A stretch of 64,000 nucleotides of DNA from Bacillus_I endophytica_A (GCF_026790145.1 NZ_JALAMS010000001.1:620001-684000); one strand, 5' to 3'. Positions 46,709 to 54,747 are shown, numbered from the stretch's first letter. Numbers and translations are program-made. Notes: generated by a model not told the origin, from the letters alone.

Positions 46709-47403
46709 ATAATGTGTACGGGAAGGTTGTCTCAGTTCAAGAAGCGCTCTCACATATTAAATCTCATTCTACTGTAATGTTTGGGGGATTCGGAGGAATT
46801 GGGAGTCCACCAACACTCATTCAAGGAATGATTGATAAAGGGATAGAAGATCTTGTTCTGATTGGGAATGATACAGGATTTCCGACAATTGGAATTGGCA
46901 AGCTTATCGTCAGCGGCTCCGCAAAGAAAGTGATCGTATCTCATATTGGGTCAAATCCAGTAGCAGGGGAAAAGATGACAAATAAAGAACTTGAAATCGA
47001 GTTTTCTCCACAAGGGACGCTAATTGAACGGATACGAGCAGGCGGGGTTGGGTTAGGAGGTATTTTAATAGACATTGGAATGGATAATGAAACAGTCACA
47101 AAAGGGAAGAAAAAAGTAGAAGTACAAGGGAAAACGTATTTACTTGAAACACCTCTTACAGCAGACGTATCTATTATTTATGCTAAAAAGGCAGATTCGT
47201 TCGGAAATTTAATTTATGACAAGACTGCTCAAAATACAAACCCTTTTATTGCAATGGCAGGAGAAAAAACGATTGCTGAAGTAGAGGAAATCGTCCCGCT
47301 TGGAAGTTTGAACCCAGACGAAATTATGACACAAGGATGCTTCGTTGACATGGTTGTGCAAAGCAAAGGAGTGAACTGGAAATGGGTATGGGAAAAGACG
47401 TAA
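46705..47403 (+). CDS. yodS: CoA-transferase subunit A (YodS)
   Basis: The 232-residue subunit begins NVYGKVVSVQEALSHIKS and has the family I CoA-transferase pattern MFGGFGGIGSPPTLIQGM. It overlaps yodT by 4 bp and yodR by 22 bp. With YodR it would move CoA between acetoacetate/acetate and a 4-acetamidobutyrate-type acid. Confidence 0.88.
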   Translation: MNNVYGKVVSVQEALSHIKSHSTVMFGGFGGIGSPPTLIQGMIDKGIEDLVLIGNDTGFPTIGIGKLIVSGSAKKVIVSHIGSNPVAGEKMTNKELEIEFSPQGTLIERIRAGGVGLGGILIDIGMDNETVTKGKKKVEVQGKTYLLETPLTADVSIIYAKKADSFGNLIYDKTAQNTNPFIAMAGEKTIAEVEEIVPLGSLNPDEIMTQGCFVDMVVQSKGVNWKWVWEKT

Positions 47404-48038
47404 GAAATAAAATTGCCAAAAGAGCAGCTAAAGAAGTCAAAAATGGCATGATTGTGAACTTAGGAATCGGCATTCCATCGCTCGTTCCCAACTTCTTAAC
47501 CGCACAAAACGTTATGTTTCACGCTGAGAATGGAATGTTAGGAATGGGAGAAACTCCGTACGAAGGCCATGAAGATCCTCATATATGTAATGCAGGAGGA
47601 TTGCCTGTTACAGAAGTGGAGGGAGCTTCTTATTTTGATAGCTCTATTGCTTTTGCTATTATAAGGCGCGGTCTTCTTGATATGACGGTTTTAGGAGCTC
47701 TTGAAGTAAGTGAAAAAGGAGATTTAGCCAATTGGATTGTTCCGGGGAAACGCGTGCCTGGTATGGGGGGAGCAATGGAGCTTGCTCAAAAGGCTAAAAA
47801 GGTAGTTGTAGTTATGAGTCATCTCGACCGAAAAGGGCGCTCAAAGATTGTTAAAAACTGTTCTTTACCGCTTACATCTTCAAGGTGTGTGGATATGATT
47901 ATTACCGATTTAGCTGTCTTTCACATTAAAGAAGAAAAACTTTGGCTTACGGAAGTCATGGAGTCCTACAGTGTAAAAGATGTTGTGAAAGCAACAGACG
48001 CTACGGTTCACCTTGGAAGTTCCATTTCGTCATTTTAA
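47382..48038 (+). CDS. yodR: CoA-transferase subunit B (YodR)
   Basis: The 218-residue subunit carries the catalytic Glu in the MFHAENGMLGMGETP region of family I CoA-transferases, and the GIGIPSLVPNFL nucleotide-loop pattern. SD AAAGGAG lies inside yodS. It forms a heterotetramer with YodS in known relatives. Confidence 0.88.
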   Translation: MGMGKDVRNKIAKRAAKEVKNGMIVNLGIGIPSLVPNFLTAQNVMFHAENGMLGMGETPYEGHEDPHICNAGGLPVTEVEGASYFDSSIAFAIIRRGLLDMTVLGALEVSEKGDLANWIVPGKRVPGMGGAMELAQKAKKVVVVMSHLDRKGRSKIVKNCSLPLTSSRCVDMIITDLAVFHIKEEKLWLTEVMESYSVKDVVKATDATVHLGSSISSF

Positions 48039-48050
48039 GGAGGCAAAGGG

Positions 48051-49319
48051 ATGAAGGAATACAAAGAGAAAGTACATGAAATGTTAACAACATATAAAAG
48101 CGAAGGAATCAATCTATTAAAAAGGTTAGTAAATGAAAGAAGTGTTCAAAACCATGAAGAAAGCGTTCAAGCTATTGTCATTGAATATTTACGTTCACTT
48201 GGTCTACAAATTGACGTCTGGGAACCAGATATTAATGAACTAAGAGCACATCCTGCCTTTGTTTCGACAAGAGAAACGTTTAAAGGAAGTCCAAATGTTG
48301 TGGGGCTTTTACGTGGAAGTGGGGGAGGGCGTTCGCTAATATTGAACGGTCATATTGATGTTGTGCCAGAAGGAGATATAGCGTGGTGGGATTCTGATCC
48401 TTATGAAGCAGTTGTAAAAGATGGGAAGGTGTACGGGCGCGGTGCAACAGACATGAAAGGGGGAAACGTCTCAATGCTTTTAGCTCTTAAAGTGATGAAG
48501 GAGTTAAAGGTTTCCTTAAAAGGAGACGTTATCTTTCAAAGTGTGATTGAAGAAGAAAGCGGAGGGGCTGGGACACTTGCTTGCATTTTAAGAGGATACA
48601 AAGCAGACGGAGCTTTGATTCCTGAACCAACCAACATGAAAATTTTTCCTAGCCAGCAAGGATCAGCCTGGTTTCGCATCAAAGTGAAAGGAAGATCGGC
48701 ACATGGTGGAACACGCTATGAGGGGGTAAGTGCAATTGAAAAAGCTCAAAAGGTACTGCACCATTTAAACATGCTTGAGAAAGTACGAAACGAAGAAATT
48801 ACAAGTCCTCTTTATAAAAATGTGCCAATTCCGATTCCCATTAATGTTGGAAAGATGAGCGGAGGTTCTTGGCCTTCTTCTGTACCAGATGAAGTAGTTT
48901 TAGAAGGGAGACTTGGTATTGGACCGCATGAAAGCATCCATGATGCAAAAAAAATGGTCGAAACATCGCTTTTAACGCTCAGTGAGGAAGATGAATGGTT
49001 CGCTCTCCATCCAGCAGAGGTTTCTTGGTTTGGAGCGCACTGGCTTCCAAGTGAAGTAGAAGAAACGCATCCACTTATAAAGTGTCTGACTGATGCATAT
49101 TCTTTGACATGTAAACAGGAGCCAACTGTTGAAGCTTCCCCATGGGGAACAGATGGGGGACTCTTAACAAACTGTGCTAAAACTCCAGCTATCATTTTTG
49201 GTCCTGGCGTGACAGAAGTAGCCCATTTTCCAAATGAATATATTGAAATTGAATCGGTGTTTCAAGCAGCAGAAATTATTGCATTAACAATGCTAGATTG
49301 GTGTGGGGTGAAAGAATAA
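48051..49319 (+). CDS. yodQ: M20-family deacylase (YodQ)
   Basis: The 422-residue zinc hydrolase resembles ArgE/DapE. Metal and catalytic residues appear in NGHIDVVPEGD, YGRGATDMKGG, VIEEESGG and the late GPGVTEVAHFPNEY. In the operon it would remove the acetyl group from the shortened acid, releasing 4-aminobutyrate (inference). SD AAGGAGG. Confidence 0.87.
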   Translation: MKEYKEKVHEMLTTYKSEGINLLKRLVNERSVQNHEESVQAIVIEYLRSLGLQIDVWEPDINELRAHPAFVSTRETFKGSPNVVGLLRGSGGGRSLILNGHIDVVPEGDIAWWDSDPYEAVVKDGKVYGRGATDMKGGNVSMLLALKVMKELKVSLKGDVIFQSVIEEESGGAGTLACILRGYKADGALIPEPTNMKIFPSQQGSAWFRIKVKGRSAHGGTRYEGVSAIEKAQKVLHHLNMLEKVRNEEITSPLYKNVPIPIPINVGKMSGGSWPSSVPDEVVLEGRLGIGPHESIHDAKKMVETSLLTLSEEDEWFALHPAEVSWFGAHWLPSEVEETHPLIKCLTDAYSLTCKQEPTVEASPWGTDGGLLTNCAKTPAIIFGPGVTEVAHFPNEYIEIESVFQAAEIIALTMLDWCGVKE

Positions 49320-49333
49320 AAGGGAGTGAGGAG

Positions 49334-50200
49334 ATGAAAGAAAACGGGTACTATGAGGAAATAGAAATTAAAGAAGATGCGCTATGGGCTGAGGTTATTA
49401 TTGATTTATTTAATGAACGTATTCGCGTTGAAGACTATAGAGGCTCAACTCCTTTACTTATTGAGAAAGTTCAGTTTCTAACGCGTAAGCATCATCTTCA
49501 TAAAACAATTGTTAAAGCACGACAGGCTCAGTTTCTGTCTCTTTTATCAAATGGTTATGAGTGTGAAGCATTGATTCCTTCTTATTTTAACGGAGATGAT
49601 GCTTTTTTTATGGTTCGCTATGAAGAAGATCAACGTCGCTATAGTGAACAATATGTAAAAGAGTCTCAAACGTTAAGAGCCGTTCAGTCTATCGAAAAGG
49701 GAGACGAAGCAGTTGAGTCGTCTCTTTATAACATTAGAAAAGGAACAGATGCGGATAGCGAAAACCTTTCAAAGCTTTATCAAGAAGTTTTTTCAGTTTA
49801 TCCAACACCTCTTCATGATCGAGCATATATTTCATCACTTCTAAAAAAAGATTACTTATGGTATGTTGCTGAGCATAAGGGAGAGATTGTGAGCGCAGCA
49901 TCAGCAGATGTCAATATCATGTATCACAACGCAGAGCTTACAGATTGTGCAACACTTCCTTCTCATAGAAAGGCAGGACTGATGAAAAGATTGCTTCTAT
50001 CGCTCGAGCAAGAGCTCACAAAATCTCAAATCTTTTGTTTGTATACAATTGCACGAGCTCAGTCATTTGGGATGAATGTAGCATTTCATCAGCTTCAGTA
50101 TCGCTATTATGGTCGACTTGTTAACAATTGTTATATTTATAAAACGCTTGAAAATATGAATGTGTGGGTGAAGAATTCTGACAAAGAGATTGTCTTCTAG
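49334..50200 (+). CDS. ablB: Beta-lysine N-acetyltransferase (YodP/AblB)
   Basis: The 288-residue protein has a GNAT domain in its second half (CoA loop CATLPSHRKAGLMKRLLLSL) and an N-terminal extension. AblB acetylates beta-lysine made by lysine 2,3-aminomutase; the next gene is that enzyme. ATG 49334 is 7 nt after AGGGAG. The product N-acetyl-beta-lysine is a known compatible solute in archaea. Confidence 0.88.
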   Translation: MKENGYYEEIEIKEDALWAEVIIDLFNERIRVEDYRGSTPLLIEKVQFLTRKHHLHKTIVKARQAQFLSLLSNGYECEALIPSYFNGDDAFFMVRYEEDQRRYSEQYVKESQTLRAVQSIEKGDEAVESSLYNIRKGTDADSENLSKLYQEVFSVYPTPLHDRAYISSLLKKDYLWYVAEHKGEIVSAASADVNIMYHNAELTDCATLPSHRKAGLMKRLLLSLEQELTKSQIFCLYTIARAQSFGMNVAFHQLQYRYYGRLVNNCYIYKTLENMNVWVKNSDKEIVF

Positions 50201-50243
50201 GTAGGAACCCTCTCACATATAATGGAATAAGGAGGTTGATAAT

Positions 50244-51401
50244 GTGAAATCATCACTCTATAAACCAAAGCGACATTGGAAAGATATTGAGTTATGGAAG
50301 GATGTAACAGAAGAGCAATGGAACGACTGGGTATGGCAGCTAACCAATACGATTCGCACGCTTGAACAGCTAGAGAAAGTGGTGGATTTAACAGAGGAAG
50401 AAAAAGAAGGAGTTCGGATTTCAACGAAAACAATTCCTCTAAATATTACGCCATACTATGCTTGGCTTATGAATGAAAAAGACCCGCGCTGTCCTGTTCG
50501 AATGCAGTCTGTTCCGGTCGGAAAGGAAATTTATAAAACACGTTATGATTTAGAAGATCCGCTTCATGAAGATGAAGATTCTCCTGTTCCAGGACTTACA
50601 CATCGCTATCCTGATCGCGTTTTATTTCTTGTTACAAATCAGTGTTCTATGTACTGTCGCTACTGTACGAGACGACGTTTTTCAGGGCAAATTGGCATGG
50701 GCGTTCCTAAAAAACAGCTTGATGCAGCGATTAGCTATATTGCGAATACACCAGCTGTACGAGATGTTTTAATTTCAGGTGGGGATGGTCTTTTAATTAA
50801 TGATAGAATTTTAGAGTATGTTTTAAAAAGTTTACGAGATATTCCACACGTTGAAATTATTCGGATCGGCACACGAGCACCTGTTGTATTTCCTCAGCGC
50901 ATTACAGAAAACTTATGTACCATTTTAAAAAAGTATCACCCTGTATGGTTGAATACGCATTTCAACACATCTATTGAAATTACAGAAGAATCCAAAAAAG
51001 CATGTGAGATGTTGGCAGATGCAGGAGTTCCTGTTGGCAATCAGGCGGTTATTTTAACAGGAATTAATGACAGCGTTGAAATTATGAAAAAGCTTATGCA
51101 TGACTTAGTGAAGATCCGGGTTCGCCCATATTATATTTATCAATGTGACCTATCAGAAGGAATTAGTCATTTCAGAGCACCTATCTCAAAAGGATTAGAA
51201 ATTATGGAAGGGTTGCGTGGTCACACATCAGGGTATGCCGTACCTACCGAGGCTCCAATAATATGTATAAAAAAAGAGATTGCTTCTAAGAAGCAATCCC
51301 ATGTTCTACAAATAGCTCAAAAAGAACAAGAGCCATATTTTCAAGGTCTGGCTCATTGCTTGTCACAACTGAAGAAGGTCTTTGTTCAGCATGTTTCATA
51401 A
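50244..51401 (+). CDS. kamA: Lysine 2,3-aminomutase, 5' part (gene interrupted)
   Basis: The first 335 residues match a radical-SAM lysine 2,3-aminomutase closely: the cluster motif is CSMYCRYC (Cys134, 138, 141), then RRRFSGQ and SGGDGLL. After VPT (codons 333-335) the sequence leaves the family and runs on for 50 unrelated residues (EAPIICIKKEIASKK...) to a stop inside the inserted element. The PLP lysine and substrate Asp are in the missing part, encoded at 53061-53483. So the protein as read here (385 residues) cannot be an active mutase. Start GTG follows AAGGAGGT. Confidence 0.93.
   Translation: MKSSLYKPKRHWKDIELWKDVTEEQWNDWVWQLTNTIRTLEQLEKVVDLTEEEKEGVRISTKTIPLNITPYYAWLMNEKDPRCPVRMQSVPVGKEIYKTRYDLEDPLHEDEDSPVPGLTHRYPDRVLFLVTNQCSMYCRYCTRRRFSGQIGMGVPKKQLDAAISYIANTPAVRDVLISGGDGLLINDRILEYVLKSLRDIPHVEIIRIGTRAPVVFPQRITENLCTILKKYHPVWLNTHFNTSIEITEESKKACEMLADAGVPVGNQAVILTGINDSVEIMKKLMHDLVKIRVRPYYIYQCDLSEGISHFRAPISKGLEIMEGLRGHTSGYAVPTEAPIICIKKEIASKKQSHVLQIAQKEQEPYFQGLAHCLSQLKKVFVQHVS
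51239..51248 (+). repeat. Left recombination core (attL)
   Basis: CGTACCTACC, identical to the copy at 53060-53069. It covers kamA codons 333-335 and marks the left edge of the inserted element. Confidence 0.88.
51266..51298 (-). terminator. Terminator of the recombinase/37-codon ORF unit
   Basis: Minus strand GATTGCTTCT pairs with AGAAGCAATC around one base, with TCTTTTTTT after it. The stop codon of the small ORF sits at the loop. It lies about 20 bp inside the left edge, so transcription of the element stops before it can run antisense through kamA. Confidence 0.88.
51286..51399 (-). CDS. 37-residue protein of the kamA element, candidate directionality factor
   Basis: ATG 51399 follows AAGGGGGGA at 6 nt, a very strong ribosome site. 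The product MKHAEQRPSSVVTSNEPDLE (then a helix-prone NMALVLFELFVEHGIAS) is the only other frame in the element with translation signals. It lies 58 bp downstream of the recombinase stop on the same strand, and ends in a terminator. In SPbeta the separate small protein SprB (58 residues) turns the integrase towards excision; this ORF is placed to do the same. No sequence match to SprB is claimed. Confidence 0.6.
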   Translation of the reverse strand: MKHAEQRPSSVVTSNEPDLENMALVLFELFVEHGIAS

Positions 51402-51457
51402 TGAGTCCCCCCTTATTCACCATATGCAAAGAAGGGTTGTCTCTATTTGTAAAAGAG

Positions 51458-53014
51458 TTACTTATAATGAATATTAAGTGTGAACGGATAAAGCTTGCGT
51501 TCTTTATTCCGCGTTGATTTTTTTAAAAGATCTTCTGGTAGGACTCTCTTATAATAAATCTTATGAATGATCCTTTTCATACTTCTATTTGCTTCCTCAC
51601 TCATATCGTTTTCTAACACAATTTCTAGTTCATGAATCCCTTCAACAGCTGTTTGCAGTCTTTCTTTTGTATCGAGCTTTTTTAAATTTGTTAACTCATC
51701 TATAATTGCTTCTTTTTGAGCTGTAAACGTATGAAGCGTGTTCAAAAGCTCCTGTCGTTTTGTTAAGATTTGTTCTTCTGAAAAAAGGCCCTTTATGGCA
51801 AGATTTAATAAGTTTTCTTCTTCCATTCGAATGCGGCGTATCTCTTTTTCAATCTGCTCAAGATGGTTGTTATAGTCTTTTTCTGTTCCGCTCCACTCGT
51901 CAAGCTTTAATGAATATAAGATGGAAATAATCTCATCTTTATATTGCTTAATATGTTCGACAACATCTTCTTCTACATACTTCAACATAACCCCTCTGTT
52001 TGGACATTTCTCCCCACTTGGAAGCAAATATTCACAGCGTTTTAACATATATTGTGAACTTTTATCTTTTCGAATGGTCATTTTTTTGCCGCATACGCCG
52101 CAGTATAAAAGATCTTTCAATAGAGTGACGCCTGTTTTATTTGCCGCTTTTTCCCGTGTTGTTTCGGCATGCTCGGCTCTTTTTTTTCGATCTTCATTTG
52201 CTTTTTCCCATTCTTCAGGAGGAATAATAGGATCCCATGCGTTCGGTACTTGAATCGTTTCTACGATTTTGTATATAAACCTATCCTTTTCTTTTACCTT
52301 TCTGCGGTCATTGAAGACGTTTGTTCCTTTATAAGCAGGATTTCTTATGATTCGCTTAATTGTTGGAAGCTCAAAGTAGCCTCCTTTAGCTGTTCTATAT
52401 CCTCGTTCATTTAAAATATTACGAATAGAAAAGCTGCCATAGCCTTTCGCATGAAGCTGAAAAATAAGCTTTACAATTTCTGCTTGCTCTTGTTGAATTT
52501 CAAGCTTTTTAGTATGAGGATTACGAATGTACCCAAAAGGTACACTGCCGCTAATGTGAAGACCTGACTTTGCCATAATTTTTTTATTTGTTTTCGATCT
52601 TTTTCCAATTAGCGCATGTTCTTGTGAAGCAATCACAGATCCGAAGTCATAGAGAAGACGATCATTGTGATTATTTGCTAAATCATAAATCTGATAAGGG
52701 GTGATGATTTTTTTATCGTAATCAATACAAACTTGTTTAATTTGTTGAGAAACAAGGCCATTCCGGCTTAAGCGGGACAACTCAAAAACTAAAATTCCAT
52801 CAAACAAGTCAATATCATTAAGAAGGCGGTAAAGCTCTGGTCGGTTCTCAAGCTCTGAACCACCTCCGCTCACAATTTCCTCATAACGTTCATATGTCCA
52901 CTGAGAAGAGCGACAAAAGTCAATTAAAATGTCTCGATGATTAGAAAGAGTATCAATTCCCTCTTTTTTATCCCTTGAAATGCGCAAATAAATAGCAACA
53001 TGACGAATAGTCAT
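51458..53014 (-). CDS. Large serine recombinase of the kamA element
   Basis: The 518-residue protein has a resolvase domain (1-150) with the nucleophile Ser13 (YLRISRDK) and Arg81/Arg84 (ELSRLSRNG). A recombinase domain follows (about 155-265, SVPFGYIRN to NPAYKGTNVF), then a zinc ribbon (Cys305, 308, 327, 337) and a long coiled coil (about 380-445). IITPYQIYDL resembles the SPbeta SprA pattern. Such enzymes join attP and attB alone and need a directionality factor to excise. The ATG has GGAG 13 nt upstream, an unusually long spacing, so expression may be low. Confidence 0.93.
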   Translation of the reverse strand: MTIRHVAIYLRISRDKKEGIDTLSNHRDILIDFCRSSQWTYERYEEIVSGGGSELENRPELYRLLNDIDLFDGILVFELSRLSRNGLVSQQIKQVCIDYDKKIITPYQIYDLANNHNDRLLYDFGSVIASQEHALIGKRSKTNKKIMAKSGLHISGSVPFGYIRNPHTKKLEIQQEQAEIVKLIFQLHAKGYGSFSIRNILNERGYRTAKGGYFELPTIKRIIRNPAYKGTNVFNDRRKVKEKDRFIYKIVETIQVPNAWDPIIPPEEWEKANEDRKKRAEHAETTREKAANKTGVTLLKDLLYCGVCGKKMTIRKDKSSQYMLKRCEYLLPSGEKCPNRGVMLKYVEEDVVEHIKQYKDEIISILYSLKLDEWSGTEKDYNNHLEQIEKEIRRIRMEEENLLNLAIKGLFSEEQILTKRQELLNTLHTFTAQKEAIIDELTNLKKLDTKERLQTAVEGIHELEIVLENDMSEEANRSMKRIIHKIYYKRVLPEDLLKKSTRNKERKLYPFTLNIHYK

Positions 53015-53021
53015 TTTTAAG

Positions 53022-53032
53022 AGGAGGCTCCT
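53022..53032. promoter_or_regulatory. Two-way Shine-Dalgarno repeat AGGAGGCTCCT
   Basis: The 11-mer reads as a ribosome site on both strands. On the minus strand AAAGGAG serves the recombinase (13 nt spacing). On the plus strand GAGGAGG stands 9 nt before ATG 53037, which is in frame with the kamA 3' part. Confidence 0.6.
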
Positions 53033-53059
53033 TTCTATGATAGGATCAATAAAAATGTT

Positions 53060-53069
53060 CGTACCTACC
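53060..53069 (+). repeat. Right recombination core (attR)
   Basis: CGTACCTACC, identical to 51239-51248, followed by TTTGTTGTGGATGCT, which continues the conserved KamA sequence FVVDA. Confidence 0.88.
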
Positions 53070-53483
53070 TTTGTTGTGGATGCTCCAGGAGGAGGCGGAA
53101 AGATTTCTGTTCAGCCAAATTATATTATTTCTCAAAGCGCTAAAAAAGTTGTGCTCAGAAACTTTGAAGGTGTTATTACAACATATCCAGAGCCTGAAAG
53201 TTATACAGAAGGAACAGCAGATGCTTATTTTGAAGAAGTTTATCCATATATGAAAGAGCAAAAGACAACAACAGGTATCTCCAGTTTAATGAATGATGAA
53301 CAGTTCAACCTTGTGCCAGAAGGATTAAAAAGATATAACAGACGCCAAACGTACGAAAGTAATCCAACACATGAAACATTGAAAAATAAACGAGAAAAGC
53401 GTGATGAATTAAAAGAAAAGAAATATGAAGCAGAGCGCCGGAAAGAGAGTGAACGTGACAAACAGGAAGGGAGCAGAGGATGA
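53061..53483 (+). CDS. kamA: Lysine 2,3-aminomutase, 3' part (gene interrupted)
   Basis: From GTA 53061 the frame encodes 140 residues starting VPTFVVDAPGGGGKISVQPN. This holds the PLP-binding Lys (residue 346 after joining) and the substrate-binding Asp339, equivalent to Lys337 and Asp330 of the clostridial enzyme. It ends KEKKYEAERRKESERD with a charged tail, as in Bacillus KamA. Joined with codons 1-332 it gives 472 residues. The frame is also open from ATG 53037 inside the element (24 bases upstream), with its own ribosome site. The stop overlaps yokU by 4 bp. Confidence 0.93.
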   Translation, partial: VPTFVVDAPGGGGKISVQPNYIISQSAKKVVLRNFEGVITTYPEPESYTEGTADAYFEEVYPYMKEQKTTTGISSLMNDEQFNLVPEGLKRYNRRQTYESNPTHETLKNKREKRDELKEKKYEAERRKESERDKQEGSRG

Positions 53484-53755
53484 TGAACTGTTTATGGTGT
53501 GAAGCAGAAGGAGCAAAAATCGAAAAAAATACAGTGTATTGGGAACTTCCTGATGGCACGAGAAGCATTGAAATTACAGAGACTCCTTGTGTGAAATGCG
53601 AAAACTGTTTAATGGAGTATCAAGAAGAAGAGATTATTGCAAATATTGAAGATCAACTTTTACTGATTGATACGAACAAAATTGACGACTCTATTTCATT
53701 TCATCACTTAATGAAACAACCTCGCTTGCTCAAGCGCAACTACTTTAACTTTTAG
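53480..53755 (+). CDS. yokU: YokU-like zinc-finger protein
   Basis: The 91-residue protein has paired cysteines, CLWC at residue 4 and CVKCENC near 35, separated by a strand-rich stretch (WELPDGTRSIEITETP). This is the YgiT-type zinc finger pattern. The ATGA overlap couples it to kamA, so in the interrupted state it is cut from the operon promoter as well. Function unknown. Confidence 0.8.
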   Translation: MMNCLWCEAEGAKIEKNTVYWELPDGTRSIEITETPCVKCENCLMEYQEEEIIANIEDQLLLIDTNKIDDSISFHHLMKQPRLLKRNYFNF

Positions 53756-53760
53756 GGAGA

Positions 53761-53794
53761 AGAGAAAGCCTTTCAATATGAAAGGCTTTCTTTC
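53761..53794. terminator. Bidirectional terminator between yokU and dat
   Basis: AGAAAGCCTTTC and GAAAGGCTTTCT with loop AATAT, followed by TT. Confidence 0.88.
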
Positions 53795-54630
53795 TATACT
53801 TCTTGTTTATAAAAACTCTGATAAGCAGAATAAAGTCTTTTTGTTACAGGGCGCTCTTTCTGCAGTATTTGATCTTCAATCGAATAAATAGGCATAATTT
53901 CAATGGATGTGCTTGTAATAAATGCTTCATCACAGTTTTTGAAAAATGTTGTATTAATGGCTTGCTCCCGAACGGGAATATTATATTCGCGCGCGCAGTC
54001 TAGCACAGCTTTTCTTGTAATGCCGTGTAAAATATGTCTTGTTGCAGGAGGAGTATAAAGAGTGCCGTCTTTTACCATAAAGACATTGCAACTTGTACCT
54101 TCACGCACGAAATCTTCATGTACAAAAATCGCTTCATCATATCCTTTTTCAATTGCTTCTTGTTTTGAAAGCACATTCGGAAGCAAGTTCAGTGATTTAA
54201 TAAAGCAGTTGGCCCATCGTTCGTCCTGCTTTAGCATGACAGAAATACCTTTGTCGCGAGCTTCATCTGTAAAAATCGTAGCTTCCTTTACAGTCATAGA
54301 AAATACAGCTTTAACATTTGGAAACGAATGGTTACGAGGAGCAATCCCCCGTGTGACTTGGAAATAGACCGCTGCCTCCTTTAAGGAAGAACGTTTAATT
54401 CCTTCATAAATAATTCCTGTTATCTCATCTCTTCGATACGGAAGGGTCAGCTTAATTTCAGCTGCACTTTTTTCTAAGCGATCAAGATGCTCATCTAAAA
54501 AAAGCGGAGTCCCGTCATATACTCGAACATACTCATACACTCCATCTCCGAACTGATGTCCTCGTTCATCAATAGGAAGAGCTGGGGAGTCTACGTCTAT
54601 AAATTTGTTTTGATAGTAAGCAATTTCCAT
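53794..54630 (-). CDS. dat: D-amino acid aminotransferase
   Basis: The 278-residue class IV aminotransferase makes D-Glu/D-Ala for peptidoglycan. The PLP lysine lies in CFIKSLNLLPNV; REGTSCNVFMV and GITRKAVLDCA are class IV motifs, and RGHQFGDGVYEYVRVYDG opens the active site. The length fits Bacillus Dat. SD AAGGAG precedes ATG. A branched-chain or aminodeoxychorismate-lyase paralogue is less likely given the close match to Dat motifs. Confidence 0.9.
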   Translation of the reverse strand: MEIAYYQNKFIDVDSPALPIDERGHQFGDGVYEYVRVYDGTPLFLDEHLDRLEKSAAEIKLTLPYRRDEITGIIYEGIKRSSLKEAAVYFQVTRGIAPRNHSFPNVKAVFSMTVKEATIFTDEARDKGISVMLKQDERWANCFIKSLNLLPNVLSKQEAIEKGYDEAIFVHEDFVREGTSCNVFMVKDGTLYTPPATRHILHGITRKAVLDCAREYNIPVREQAINTTFFKNCDEAFITSTSIEIMPIYSIEDQILQKERPVTKRLYSAYQSFYKQEV

Positions 54631-54710
54631 GTTTAATTCTCCTTACGTTTTGAGATAGTCCTTTAAAAGAACAATTCTCTCATATAGAGAAAAAACCTTC
54701 TTTTCCATAG

Positions 54711-54747
54711 AAAAAAGCTTCTTCCAATTTGGAAGAAGCTTTTTTTA
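54711..54747. terminator. Bidirectional terminator after the acyltransferase gene
   Basis: AAAAGCTTCTTCC and GGAAGAAGCTTTT with a 4-nt loop and runs of A and T at both ends. Confidence 0.92.

Larger units (their letters stand above)
51239..53059 (-). mobile_element. 1,821-bp serine-recombinase element interrupting kamA
   Basis: One copy of the 10-bp repeat plus the intervening DNA. The contents are a large serine recombinase (51458-53014), a 37-codon ORF with its terminator (51266-51399), and short edges. No phage structural, lysis or resistance genes are present. Joining the repeats restores an uninterrupted 472-codon kamA. The plan equals skin (sigK) and SPbeta (spsM), elements known to excise in the mother cell during sporulation, but reduced to the recombination unit. 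That it excises in development is inference. Confidence 0.9.

Noticed and set aside
51249..51401. Natural C-terminal variant of KamA (50-residue tail)
   Set aside because: The tail has no family similarity, the true C-terminal end is found intact 1.8 kb away in frame, and both breaks share the same 10-bp repeat.
51239..53069. Insertion sequence or group II intron
   Set aside because: There are no terminal inverted repeats, no DDE transposase and no reverse transcriptase. A serine recombinase and a short core repeat fit site-specific recombination.
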